64,000 bases of DNA from Candidula unifasciata (taxonomy: Eukaryota; Mollusca; Gastropoda; Stylommatophora; Geomitridae), in NCBI GenBank assembly GCA_905116865.2, contig CAJHNH020002424.1:37501-101500 (forward strand), written 5' to 3'. Positions 33,853-44,305 of this stretch are shown here, in pieces. Within the stretch, counting starts at the first letter, position 1. The number at the start of each line of letters is the position of its first letter. The position numbers and the translations under genes are program-made. A model generated the notes under the pieces. It saw only the letters and a program-made list of their open reading frames with translations, made no database searches and was not told where the DNA came from.

Positions 33853-34066
33853 AGCGACTGACTGTCTACACCGCCACGACATCACACAAGCGATAAACAC
33901 CCGATGACACAATGTGCCGCCATATGGGTGGGGATCATCCGTGGAGAGGTCCCAGAAACCGCGTTCAGCCTTTAGGCCATATTTATGCCCAGGCTATATT
34001 GCGGCCCCTGGCAAGAGCCAGAGTAGGGCTTCAAATAAGAAAAATTTCGTCCTAAAAAGGACGGGA
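33853..34066 (-). mobile_element. SINE-like repeat, family C
   Basis: (AGTC)n-type tail at 33853-33864, GATAAACACCCGATGACAC, CCGCGTTCAGCC, GAGCCAGAGTAGGGC, hairpin GTCCTAAAAAGGAC. Confidence 0.88.
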
Positions 34067-34670
34067 AGTATTACTATATACACACAAGTGTAATGAATAA
34101 AAGACATTTTTATACAGACAAACAGAACACATACTTTTACTGGAGCTTCGTTGGAGAAGTCAAGACCCCGCGGTGACCTGATGACCCCTGACCTTTATCA
34201 CCTCTGTGAGGATTTTTTTCGCTTCCCGTGTAGCTAATCATCAACAGATAATGAAAACAGTAGGTTAATGAAGAACCTTCCCGGCCTCTCCCAGTGGAGG
34301 GAAGATAATTCAAGCCTCTGACGGGTGGGTAACGCGGCAGTTGCGGTTCTTGACTGCAGGATTTCGGGGCTTTACATTGCTGTGTCGTAGACTTTAAGGG
34401 GAGGAAGCCGGTACCTTTCTGTATTGTGTTTGGAGCTGCTGAGTTGGTGATGGTGCCGGGATTTTGGTTGTTGTGGTTACGAAGTAAAGACTAAGCACTA
34501 CTCGGTAATAACGATGTTCTTCGTTTTAAAGAAATCAAGTGGAGAAAAACGGACTTTTTAAAATCACATTGGGATCACAGGCTAGTTTTTCAGTGAGGTG
34601 GACCAAATCTTTGGTAAGTAGATGTTATAATTATATTTACTGACTATAATTTATTGCGACCTGTGTCGAA
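34067..34670. other. Unique DNA of more even base composition
   Basis: A 600-bp segment without simple repeats or known families; no long frame. It is one of the few stretches that could hold host regulatory or exonic sequence. Confidence 0.4.
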
Positions 34671-34675
34671 TGCAA

Positions 34676-34860
34676 GTTTTTTTAAAAGCCCCACCTTGGC
34701 TGTTGCTGGGGCCCTAAAATAACCCAACCTATGGGTTGAACGGAGCTTTTGTGATTTTTCCCTAGGTGATCCTTGTCCGAATGGGGTAGCACTTTGTGTC
34801 ATCAGGTGTTTATCGCTCAGCTTGATGGCCCGGTGGGTTGAACGTCAATCAAGTATTTCC
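34676..34860 (+). mobile_element. Diverged family C copy
   Basis: AAAGCCCCACCTTGGCTGTTG, AACCTATGGGTTGAACGG, GGTGATCCTTGTCC and TCATCAGGTGTTTATCGCTC, as at 5415-5622. Confidence 0.7.
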
Positions 34861-34970
34861 TGAGTTATCAACACTGGAAGACTCGCAATCATGTTTAAAG
34901 GGTAAATTACATGTATTTTGCCAAATGAAGTATCTAGCAAATAATATTTTTTCTTATCTTATATTACAAC

Positions 34971-35145
34971 GGTCGACATCAGTAGCATAGGCGTTGCGAA
35001 CGCACTTCGCAATTCCGAATTATATGGTTTGTTTCCAGCTGTTGGTGATTTGGCAACAGACAGCTTTGCGTTGCTTTCGTCAGGTATTGATCGGCAACCT
35101 TTAGGACACACTATTAGTTAAGTAACTTGCTAAGAAATGTGTTTG
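34971..35145 (+). mobile_element. Diverged family A copy
   Basis: GTCGACATCAGTAGCATAGGCG head, GAACGCACTTCGCAATTCCG, then TTTGCGTTGCTTTCGTCAGG. The B box is lost. Confidence 0.6.
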
Positions 35146-35291
35146 TATGTTTCAGAGTTCATACATTGTAAATGAAACCTGAAATATTAAAGTTACTTTC
35201 GAAACATTAATAGTTTCATAAGACAAATACTGAAGTACATAAATAAAATTATAAATGTTTTACTTTTTCAACTTTATCTGCATGTCTCGAT

Positions 35292-35390
35292 TCTTCTGTT
35301 GGGGGAAGTCCCGGGAAGTAAAAGCGGACGGCCTGACATTAACCACATCACCCATCTAGACCGATTTGTTTATTAAAAAAGGACTAACCT
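35292..35390 (+). mobile_element. SINE family B body fragment
   Basis: GGGGAAGTCCCGGGAAGTAAAAGCGG and CACATCACCCATCTAGACCG match the B body at 19860-19920. Confidence 0.7.
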
Positions 35391-35482
35391 TAGCATCAAA
35401 TACCCCGTTGCCGTAAAAATAATCCTGTTTTTTAATTTGACTTACTGTAAAACCACTTTTCTATAGGTCTAAATATTCTACT

Positions 35483-35765
35483 ACTTCTTCTTTGCGGTTA
35501 CTAGTTTTAAACTCCAATGAAAAGTTTTCGTTTTTCGTCCATGTCTAGATTTCAGTCTTGTTTCAGAAACTGAGTGCCGCGTGCACGTCCACTTTACAGA
35601 TCTGCTTTATTTCTATACAGACTGTTAGTTCCTTGCCTTTCCAGCAGATGCACCACGATCCCCTTTAGTCGACTCATACGACATGCTTTTCGGGGGACGG
35701 GGGAGGGACAGAAGATCTGTTTTCGTTTTCCCCCACAATGGGGCCCCAGAACCCATACAGGGATG
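35483..35765 (-). mobile_element. SINE-like repeat, family D, full length
   Basis: All family blocks from CCCTGTATGGGTTCTGGGGC (5' end, right) to AGAAGAAGTAG at the left end; about 280 bp. Confidence 0.82.
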
Positions 35766-36062
35766 GTTTTTGTAGATTTTTTTTTTAAGAATTTTTTTTT
35801 TTTTTTTTTTGGGTATTGTTGTTGCTATAGAAACAAATAAGTGGATATAGAAAAAATGTTTAGTAAAACTGATCTATACAGAAGAAAAAAATGCATTCCT
35901 GTTACCAACTGACGAGTTAAAGAACATGTGTTAATTGTGATATCGAAGTTTTCGTATAATAAATTAACTGAAAATGTGGCAATATACTCTTATTTCCAAG
36001 AATATTGACATAAAAATTTAAAACACCCCCAACCTTACAACAATTATGTTCAAGCCTACATA

Positions 36063-36169
36063 TCTTCTTCTTCTTCTTCTTCTTCTTCTTCTTCTTCTTC
36101 TTCTTCTTCTTCTTCTTCTTCTTCTTCTTCTTCTTCTTCTTCTTCTTCTTCTTCTTCTTCTTCTTCTTC
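36063..36169. repeat. (TTC)n array directly at a family D tail
   Basis: About 36 clean TTC units whose right edge passes without gap into the D 3' end (CGCGTTCACCAGCTGTAAAC on plus). Confidence 0.97.
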
Positions 36170-36346
36170 GCGTTCACCAGCTGTAAACTCTGGTGGAAAG
36201 TTCTAGTTGTTTATCCACTGCTGGACTGCAGTCCTGTTCCAGAACCTAAGTGTTGCGTGTGCATCCGTTTGACAGATCTGACTCATTTGTATGCAAACTG
36301 CTGGTTCCTTGCCTCTCAGGCAAATGCACTCCGACTTCGAAGGAAA
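36170..36346 (-). mobile_element. SINE-like repeat, family D
   Basis: CTTCGAAGTCGGAGTGCATT, GAACCAGCAGTTTGCATAC, GCACACGCAACACTTAGG and CCAGAGTTTACAGCTGG on minus, then (GAA)n. Confidence 0.88.
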
Positions 36347-36440
36347 AGCCTACATATAATACCTCGGTAATTACAAAAGAAATGCTATTTATTGTCATTA
36401 CAAATTTAGTCATAATTTTAATACAAGTTTAATTGTTTAA

Positions 36441-36604
36441 GGTTCGATCCCAGCTGCGGGCCATGCGCCTTGCGTTGGTTTCGACAGTGGTATCAGGTAA
36501 GCAATGGCAAACTACTGGACGTACATTTACCTAGAGAAACCACACCACAGCCAGGAGCTGCTGGGGTTGGTTCTGCAACGTCCTGTAAAGGATACGCAAC
36601 TAAC
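36441..36604 (+). mobile_element. SINE family A, 5'-truncated
   Basis: It starts at the B box GGTTCGATCCC, lacks the CAAGAAAGCCGACCGTCC segment, and ends GGATACGCAACTAACC. Confidence 0.88.
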
Positions 36605-36929
36605 CTTAAATGTTTAAGGACTAAACAACGCGGGAAAAGTGATCAGCTCTCTCCCACTCGGCATGTTTCCCTATTAGTGTTGAATATCCTCCAAAACCTT
36701 TACTCAGCCACTGGGGTGAGTAAAGTAATTGTGAAGAGTGACCATTCCTGCCCCCCTCCACCGTTTCCTCTTCTCCCTTCTTCCCACCCTGACAGTTACC
36801 TGACAGTTCGAATACCCCTTCAACTGGTCATCCTGTTATACCCTATTAAACCGTGTACACTATTATAATTAAGCACCGCCCTTGGTACCGTGGAATCCAA
36901 AGAAGGTAAGGATTCGGTGCTTTATAATT

Positions 36930-37135
36930 ATCCTACCCCTGATGACGTCACAGGACAGTCCAACATTTTAGAGGGTGGTAGGACTGGATTTCCTGACTTT
37001 TTGATGCTTTTAACCAATCCCAAAACATCTAGAACTGGCCCTAACCCTAACCCACCTATGTCCCACCAGAGAGTGCAGCTTAGGTCTCACGACTGCACGC
37101 AGTCAGTCTACCACCCCCTGCAAAATTAGACTGTG
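36930..37135 (+). repeat. Interspersed repeat F
   Basis: CTGATGACGTCACAGGACAG, GTCCAACATTTTAGAGGGTGG and CCCTAACCCTAACCCACC. It matches 44925-45130 in reverse. Confidence 0.75.
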
Positions 37136-37165
37136 CCGTGACATGTGGATTTCCCCTGTTTGGGG

Positions 37166-37472
37166 TAGGATATCTTCTTCTTCTTCTTCGCGGTCACCAG
37201 CTGTAAACTCTGACGGAAAGTTTTGGTTGTTCATCCACTTCTGGACTGCAGTCCTGTTCCAAAACCTGAGTGTTGCGTGTGCATCCGTTTTACAGATCTG
37301 ACTCATTTGTGTACAGACTGCTGGTTTCTTGCCTCTCAGGCAGATGCACTGTGACTTCGAAGGAAGCTCCCAATTAGTCGACTCTTACGACATGCTTTTG
37401 GGTAGGCAGTGGGTCTATTCTTGTTTTGCCTATAATAGGGCCCCGGAACCCACACGGGGAGGTAGGATATCA
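37166..37472 (-). mobile_element. SINE-like repeat, family D, reference copy
   Basis: About 300 bp and least diverged. The minus strand starts CCTCCCCGTGTGGGTTCCGG and ends GACCGCGAAGAAGAAGAAG. One frame stays open across most of it (MSQICKTDAHATLRFWN..VQKWMNNQN). Confidence 0.9.
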
Positions 37473-37527
37473 ATAAAGCACCAAGGATTCTAACAAGTCA
37501 GATGCAAGTGTAGATAGCATACTTTTG

Positions 37528-37738
37528 TCTGACTGACTGACTTTCTAGCCCACTAGGACATCACACAAACGATAAACACCCGATGACACAAAGTGCCACC
37601 ATGCGGATAAGGATCACCGTGGAGAGGTCCCAGAAACCGCGTTCAGACAATTGGCCATATTTATGGCCTGCCTATATTGCGGCCCCTGGCAAAAGCCAGG
37701 ATGGGGCTTCAAATAAGAAAAAATTACGTCTTAAAAAC
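37528..37738 (-). mobile_element. SINE-like repeat, family C
   Basis: Tail CTGACTGACTGACTTTC at the left, block order as in other copies; about 90% like the 1270 copy by eye. Confidence 0.9.
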
Positions 37739-37739
37739 G

Positions 37740-38275
37740 AAGTAAGTAATAAATGACTTTTGTCTCATTATTACTCGATGTCCTCCTATTCGTTGAACCG
37801 GGGTCAGAGGTACCTCATGGGGTTATGAAATTAACTTCTCAGGCGGGAGAACAATTTCCCTGCCTGGAAGTCACCGTGCCGTGGGACGTGAGCGAAAATA
37901 TAAGTCAGATATCGCAGATATAAATGTCTGTTTTAATGACAGGAAATATCAGTGCTATTTTAGAATTTCTTCCTTTATTTTTATCTTCGTGTTTGTTGTA
38001 AGTTATTTCCCCTAATGATTGTCTAGGCGTTGCTGAAAATTAGGTCCCTTTATTTAAACGTAAGGTTCTTCTTCTTCTATTTTGTATAGGTGTATTGTTT
38101 GCCTATGTGTGTGTGAGTGAATGGGATTGCGTTTGCATGTGGGTGTGTGTGTTCGCGCGCGTGTGTGCACATGTATTTTACCACCCATGCTTTTGTTTTT
38201 GACTTAGTATTCATAATATGCATATTACTACATGAACATAACAGGCTTTATTGATGAAATACAACTGCTGTATGA
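37740..38275. other. Unique DNA with a short GT-rich stretch
   Basis: TGTGTGTGAGTG to GTGTGCACATG at 38107-38172. Nothing else recognised. Confidence 0.45.
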
Positions 38276-38280
38276 GAGAT

Positions 38281-38497
38281 GCCGTCCTTTTCAGGATGAA
38301 ATATTTCGTTGTTTGAAGCCCCGCCCTGTCTCTTGCCAGGGGCCGCAATATAGTCAGGCCATAAATATGGCCTTATGGCTAAACGCGGTTTCTGGGACCT
38401 CTCCACGGTGATCCTCATCCAGATGGTGGAACATTGTGTCATCGAGTGTTTATCCCTTGTGTGATGTTCTGGTGGGGTAGAAAGTCAGTCAGTCGGT
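38281..38497 (+). mobile_element. SINE-like repeat, family C, full length
   Basis: CCGTCCTTTTCAGGATG start, all blocks, tail AAGTCAGTCAGTCGGTC. Opposite in orientation to 37528-37738. Confidence 0.9.
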
Positions 38498-38570
38498 CCC
38501 TGGGAGATAGGAGTTTAGAAGCGTTGAATGTAAAACAGGCCTGATGCATGGAGATGCCCAATGTGTAAAG

Positions 38571-38960
38571 ACGCTGACTGTGGTAACACAACATAAATTA
38601 CATCATAACGCTCTGAACAATCGCATAAGTGCTCAGTCTGTCATCTTTAACAGACAGAGCAGAGTTCGAATTTTAGTTTCTCCAACAGCAGTCTGAATAT
38701 TCCTGTCATGCCTTCTCTCTGAATGTTGGTTGTTTGGACACTGTTAGTGGACCATATATTTAAGACCCTGATTATCGGTTTATGGTTGCAGCATTGTACA
38801 CTCGCTCCCAAGAGGTCTTGATAACATCTAGTTTGTCATGCATCGTTTTACCCTCAAGAAGTACAGAACCAACCAGTCTGTCTACTTATCCGTTTAACAA
38901 TACACCAGGATGCCTTTTGGAATGATGCTTGCCACTCTGCACGGTGTATACCTGTCTGAC
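38571..38960 (-). pseudogene. Non-LTR retrotransposon RNase H 3' end
   Basis: On minus, 38890-38790 reads TDRLVGSVLLEGKTMHDKLDVIKTSWERV in pieces, aligning with DRLAGSAPLGSEMMYDKLDIVRALWERV at 50840-50990. The 3' UTR resembles the other copies. Confidence 0.8.
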
Positions 38961-39141
38961 CTTCCCAGGCAATCTTTCAGAGTCTATTAAGATCATGCCA
39001 TGTACGTCCAACTACTTCCCCAAGCCAGTAGAAGATTGTAATGACTGTCTTCACGAGATCTGGCATCATTTGCCAGGCTTTGTTACAGTAAGTGTCATCC
39101 ATAACTATGAACAGCTATTAAGAATAAGAAGCAGTCGACAA

Positions 39142-39812
39142 CTAGGAAGAAGAAGAGAAGAAGAAAGAAGAAGAAGAAGAAGAAGAAGAAGAAGAAGAAG
39201 AAGAAGAAGAAGAAGGAGGAGGAAAAGAAGAAGAAGAAGAGAAAAAGAAGAAGAAGAAGAAGAAAGAAGAAGAAGAAGAAGAAGAAGAGAAGAAGAAGAA
39301 GAAGAAGAAGAAGAAGAGAAGAAGACGAGAAGAAGAAAGAAGAGAAGAAGAAGAAGAAGAAGAAGAAGAAGAAGAAGAAGAAGAAAAAAAGAAACAAGAA
39401 AAAAAAGAAGAAGAAGAGAAGAAGAAGAAGAAGGAAAAGAGAAGAGGAAAAAGAAGAAGAAAAAAAGAAGAAGAGAAGAAGAAAGAAGAAGAAGAAGAAG
39501 AAGAAGAAAGAAGAAGAAGACGGAAGAAAGAAGAAGAAGAAGAAGAAGAAGAAGAAGAGAAGAAGAAGAAGAAGAAGAAAGAAGAAGAAGAAGAAGAAGA
39601 AGACGAAGAAAGAAGACGACGAAAATGAAGAGGAAGAAGAAGAAGAAGAAGAAGAAGAAGAAGAAGAAGAAGAAGAAGAAGAAGAAGAAGAAGAAGAAGA
39701 AGAAGAAGAAGAGAAGAAGAAGAAGAAGAAGAGAAGAAGAAGAAGAAGAAGAAGAAGAAGAAGAAGAAGAAGAAGAAGAAAAAGAAGAGGAAGAAGAAGA
39801 GGAAGAAGAAGG
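39142..39812. repeat. Degenerate (GAA)n / (GAG)n purine array
   Basis: About 670 bp of GAA with AAAG and GAGA frame shifts. The 334-codon R/E/K-rich frame and its S/F-rich reverse are artefacts. Confidence 0.97.
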
Positions 39813-40264
39813 CGTGGACTGTAAGGTGAAGCATCCTTATCGTCAGCAGCAGCAGCAGAAAATTAAAGAGAGACAGTTTTCTCCCCACAATCAAGTCACA
39901 CAGACTAAGAAACCAGAAACAGCTTTCACGTAGGGCCATTCTTTCTTCAGCACACTCTGTAGTGGTGTCCGCAATGAAGCGTTTGGAAGAAATTAATTCC
40001 ACGGTTTGTTTTACGGTTGTCCTGATTGCTATCTGCAGCTCCCTCTATCGCTGTTGTACAAACAAGACTTTCTGCTGGTGTCTTGAGTTCTTCTAGAATG
40101 GAGCTTTCCCGTCTGTGTGTCGCGACACACTGATGTGTAGGCTGCAGTGTGAAGGTGTGTCGCGTGAACTTAATATGCGTGTGTGTGTGTGGGCATGTGT
40201 GTGTAGCACTAACAGGGGGGTCAGTTCAACTCTTTCAGTAACAAGCGTGTTTTTGTAAGTTCAT

Positions 40265-40348
40265 TCTTCTTCTTCTTCCTCTTCATCATCATCTTCTTCT
40301 TCTTCTTCTTCTTCTTCTTCTTCTTCTTCTTCTTCTTCTTCTTCTTCT
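40265..40348. repeat. (TTC)n array at a retrotransposon tail
   Basis: Clean TTC from 40293. Read on minus it is a (GAA)n tail directly following the RT fragment at 40349-40690. Confidence 0.93.
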
Positions 40349-40690
40349 ACTGTTGACATGTATTGCCTTTCAGCTTCTGACATTGAATAGGCTTTAATTG
40401 AGAGCCTTGAGTGTGCTGCTTAGGTGCTCGTATTTGCGTTCACGTACACTCCATCCATCCATGGCTTGCGTGGTCAACCTCTGGCACTGCTTCCATTAGG
40501 TCTGAGTGAGAAGGCTTTCTGTGGTGGACGGTTTGTTTGTAGTCTTGACACATGTCCAAACCATTTATTCTGTGGTCTCTTGGTAAAGTTTAGTACTGTT
40601 TCCGTCCCAGATTCTTCCCTGCAATCGTCATTTCTGACCCGAATTCCTGTAGATACTTCTAAGAATTTGATCTTGAATGTAATAAATAAT
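40349..40690 (-). pseudogene. Non-LTR RT C-terminus with (GAA)n tail
   Basis: With frameshifts the minus strand gives NKWFGHVSRLQ, QKAFSLRPNGSSARGRPRKP and WMDGVRERKYEHLS. This is the WFGH..RM and GRPRxxW layout of non-LTR polyprotein C-termini, ending SRRRRR into the GAA tract. Confidence 0.75.
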
Positions 40691-40714
40691 AAGGACTTTT
40701 GGAATTCAGCGATG

Positions 40715-41035
40715 TCATTATAGGAAAGAAGTGGGAATTTACCAAAGTCATTATAGGAAAGGAAGTAGGGAATTCGGCAGTCATTATGGGAAAGAAGTGG
40801 GAATTAAGCAGTCATTAAGGAAAGAAGTGGGAATTCAGCAGACTCATTACGGGAAAGAAGTGAGAATTCAGCAGACTCATTATGGGAAAGAAGGGTGAAT
40901 TCAGCAGACTCATTATGTGAAGGGAGTGGGAATTCAGCAGACTCAATATGGGAAAGGAGTGGGAATTCAGCAGACTCATTATGGAAAAGAAGTGGGAATT
41001 CAACAGACTTATTATGGGAAAGAAGTAGTATCCAT
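40715..41035. repeat. 33-bp minisatellite, about 10 copies
   Basis: Unit gggaaagaagtgggaattca plus gcagactcattat. As 33 is divisible by 3 the minus strand stays open (MSLLNSHFFPI repeats). Confidence 0.93.
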
Positions 41036-41104
41036 TCAGACTTATAAGGGTAATTGTACGTAGGCCGAGGAGTTGCTAAGCTTAAGGGCTGTGCAGGTTT
41101 TTCT

Positions 41105-41300
41105 TCTTCTTCAGCATTACGAGCCTTTGATGTTCATTGCTGCAGATATCACCCGCCTCCATTCATCTCTCTGATTGGCCTTCTCTTTCCCAGTTGGATA
41201 AACCCTAGTGTTTGCAGGTCTGTCTGGATATTATCTCTACATCGTCTCTTTGGTCTCTCTCGTGGTCTACGACCATTCATCTCCCTGGTGTAAATAGTTT
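41105..41300 (-). pseudogene. Non-LTR RT C-terminus
   Basis: The minus strand reads REMNGRRPRERPKRRCRDNIQTDLQTLG (in pieces), then REMNGGGYLQQ, close to the GRRPRGRPKRRWxDxI motif. It ends in EEEEK, a short GAA tail. Confidence 0.72.
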
Positions 41301-41341
41301 TTACTCATCAGTCATCTGACATTTTCTGTGCATGTTAGGAT

Positions 41342-41362
41342 GTTTTTTTTTTTTTTTTTTTT
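41342..41362. repeat. Poly(T)
   Basis: About 20 T directly left of the SPIN-like element. Confidence 0.95.
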
Positions 41363-41369
41363 GCTAGCT

Positions 41370-41565
41370 CAGCGGTTCTCAACCTGTGGGTAGCGACTCT
41401 TTTGTGGTTCGAACGAAGCTTTTACAGTTGCCTCCAAAGACCATCAGAAAACACATACTCACTGGAGTTATGTAGTATCAACGAAAATAATTGTACGTTT
41501 GAGGGTCGTCACAACAGGAGGAACTATATTAAAGGGTAGCGGTATTCGGAAGGTTGAGAACTACA
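41370..41565. mobile_element. SPIN-like non-autonomous hAT element, copy 1
   Basis: The left end CAGCGGTTCTCAACCTGTGG and right end GGAAGGTTGAGAACTAC are terminal inverted repeats. The interior has ACCATCAGAAAACACAT, GGGTCGTCACAACAGGAGG and TATTAAAGGGTAGCGG. These ends and blocks are those of short SPIN (Space Invader) elements of the hAT Buster group, recognised from memory. Flanks TGCTAGCT and AGCTAGAG share a TA-centred core, suggesting a diverged 8-bp target duplication. Confidence 0.85.
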
Positions 41566-41865
41566 AAGCTAGAGGGACACAACTAGGTTTTGTGCGCCAT
41601 ATAAACTGGCTTAGCATTGCACGCAGCCAAAGGCCGTGAAAAGGACTACTGCAGTGGTGATGCCATCAAAGAAGACAGACCCAAAGACTGTCCTGACCGG
41701 CGACGAATTCGTCTACCTGCTAGCCAATGGGCCACCCGGTCGCGGATGAAATACTTAGAAATTGATGAGTCTTAGCATTGTCTGCCTGGTTCCGCAAAAG
41801 TAAATGGGTGGATGTATGGATGTATGAATTGGTGGGTGGAGGGAGGGATATTTGGAGGAAGGAAT

Positions 41866-42073
<208 letters not shown>

Positions 42074-42089
42074 TAAAAGACCCTTTTCC

Positions 42090-42313
42090 ACGCCTTCAGG
42101 CGTATTGGGCATATAGGGCTAGACCAATATTTTATAGACCAATCGACACTCATTAAATGACGTTGTCAGCATCACACCAGCCGCCTTTACTTCCCAGTCC
42201 TGCACCTGGTATCCACTCATACTGGGTCGACCTGGTTCATTTTTTTAGGACCCGAACCCACGACCTTCCGATCCGCAGGCTAGCTTCTAGCCGCTATGCC
42301 ACGGTGATTCCCA
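42090..42313 (-). mobile_element. SINE family B, full length
   Basis: Minus-strand head: CCGTGGCATAGCGGCTAG (A box TGGCATAGCGG), then GTGGGTTCGGGTCC (B box). Body CCAGGTCGACCCAG, GGGAAGTAAAGGCGGC; 3' end CCCAATACGCCTGAAGG. Best-preserved B copy. Confidence 0.93.
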
Positions 42314-42318
42314 TAGAG

Positions 42319-42510
42319 CAGTGGTTCTTAAACTTCTCAATGCTGTGACCCTTAAATACAGTTCCTCGTGTTGTGGTGACCTACAACTAAAAAATTTTTC
42401 GTTGTTACTTCATATCTTCAGTGAATGTTTTTCGTTGCTCTTAGCGACCCCTTTGAAAGGGTCCTTCGACCCACAAAAGGGTCCTTCGACCCACAGGTTG
42501 AGAACCGCTG
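42319..42510. mobile_element. SPIN-like non-autonomous hAT element, copy 2
   Basis: The right end (reverse) is CAGCGGTTCTCAACCTGTGG and the left end is CAGTGGTTCTTAAACTTCTC. It is opposite to copy 1. It contains CAGTTCCTCGTGTTGTGGTG and AGCGACCCCTTTGAAAGGG. A 20-bp unit, GGGTCCTTCGACCCACA-based, is duplicated at 42458-42497. Flanks CCATAGAG and ATATAGAG fit an 8-bp duplication. Confidence 0.85.
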
Positions 42511-42829
42511 CTATATAGAGATGTGACGCATAGTGAATGTTGTGAACTTATGAACTACATATACTATACACAACACGATGACAGTCCGATGAAAGTAGCG
42601 AAGTGGCACATGTTTCTTGCTGGGGTCTTATCTTTCCGTCGATGATAAAACTGAACCAGCACACGGCCAACATTTATCACCGTAATCTTCTTTGTTCATC
42701 GCCAGTTTTCCGTTGTTGATTCGTCCATTCACAGTTTGAGCTTCAGGGGGACGTAGATGTACTGGATGATCTGGGTTTAATTCTTTTATCTTCTGTTTTG
42801 ATTTGTGAGTTAAGTAAAGTGAAACAGAT

Positions 42830-42957
42830 TATGAGGTGAAGCGAGAGGAAGCGAAATGAAGTGAAAGGAAGCGGTGGAAAGTGAGTGAATGGAAAGGTAG
42901 GTGAAGTTAAGCAAAGGGAAATGAGGTGAAGTGAAGTGAAGTGAAGCGACGGGGAGA
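42830..42957. repeat. GTGAA-type pentanucleotide array, left part
   Basis: gaagtgaaaggaagcg, then gtgaagtgaagtgaagcg units. It continues at 44306 beyond the mariner. Confidence 0.88.
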
Positions 42958-44305
42958 CACGAGAGGGAGGTCAATATTAAGTAAGTCATAGACGGTTATG
43001 GGATTGCAGCAAAATGTAGTTAGTGGTTTCTAAAGGTGTCATTAGGTGACGGCAACATCGAACTTCATGTCCCCGTACGTTAGGTGGTGTTAGGTGTTGC
43101 ATGCGCATTCGCAACACAAAACAAAATAGCGACTGTGCTTAACGGAGTTTACCCTCAAAGAATAACGTACTATTGTGCGGGTTTTTTTCCTTTGGAAAAG
43201 AAAAGGGGGGTGCTGAAGAGAGCAAAAGGGCTACAGGAATACTTCCTGTTTATGTTTACAAATGTTTGTAGCGCATAGCTAGGTTTAGAAAAAAAAATTC
43301 TCATGGACGCTTTTTAAATTGTTGATCAAGTCCGATCTGGTCGTCCTGTTGAGATTGCAACAAACGTACTTTTGCAGCGGGTGGAGGAGATGATTAGAGG
43401 TGACAGGCCAGTAACAATTGACTCTGTAGCAGCTGCTATAGGGTACTCACATGGTTCCGCATACAAAATAATGCATGATTGACTGAAATTTAAGAAAGTG
43501 TGTTCCGTGTGGGTAGCCCAAACAATTAACGTACGAACATAAAATGAACCGATTAGGCCTGTCCTTGCAGCATCTCTGTCGATACGCAGATGAAGAAGAA
43601 GACATGCTCAGCAGGATTATTACAGGGGACGAATCGTGAGTGCATAATAACGAGCCCGAATCAAAGCCTGCTTCAGTGCACTGAAAACATCCTTCTTTGC
43701 CTTGTGTTCAACAATTCAAGGTTACACCATCAGCAGGGAAGGTTATGCCGACAGTGGTCTTGGATTGCCAAGAAGAAAATGGTGACAGTTTGAATGCTGA
43801 TTCACAGTGTAAAGTTCTGTTGGTGCTTTACGATGCAGTTCGGGGGAGGGAGGGGGTTGGGGAAGTCCAGGCCTGCTAACTAGAGAACTACTGCTCGTTT
43901 ATGACAATGCCAAACAGCATAAGGCTCGGTTAACTCACGAGAAAATTAACCATCTAGGATCGGAACTTCTGGAACATCCTCCTTACAGCCTCGACTTAGC
44001 CCCAACCGATTTTCACCTTTTTGGTCCACTGAAAACCCACCTTAGCGGGAGACATTTCGCGAATGACGCAGAAGATAAATGTGAAGTGAACATGTGGTTT
44101 AGAAAATAGAGCACGCAGTTCTATGCAGCAGGTTTGGGCGGACTAATAAAACGATGGAACAAATGCATCAATATTGGTGGGAATTATGCTGAAAAATAAT
44201 GAGACAGTGTGTGTGTAAAAATCAACGGTTTTTAGGTTGTTATCGAGTTTAGTTTAGGTTTTTTAAAACAAAAATTTGTCATTTACTTATTGACATCCCC
44301 TCGTA
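42958..44305 (+). mobile_element. Full-length but broken mariner element
   Basis: Terminal inverted repeats: left CACGAGAGGGAGGTCAATAT (42958) and right GTCATTTACTTATTGACATC to CCTCGTA (ends 44305). About 1.35 kb, the usual mariner size. Transposase remains, in several frames, include RSGRPVEIATNVLLQRVEEM, IITGDES, LLVYDNAKQHKARL, HPPYSLDLAPTDFHLFGPL and FYAAGLGGLIKRWNKC. The SLDLAPTDF block holds the last catalytic Asp of a DD34D-type triad. Several stops and shifts make it non-autonomous. Confidence 0.93.

Noticed and set aside
38929..39933. 334-codon plus frame rich in Arg, Glu and Lys
   Set aside because: It is mostly a degenerate GAA array; the N-terminal part overlaps an RNase H element in the wrong strand.
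42958..44305. Intact, active mariner transposase
   Set aside because: The reading frame is broken by several stops and shifts between the recognisable motifs.
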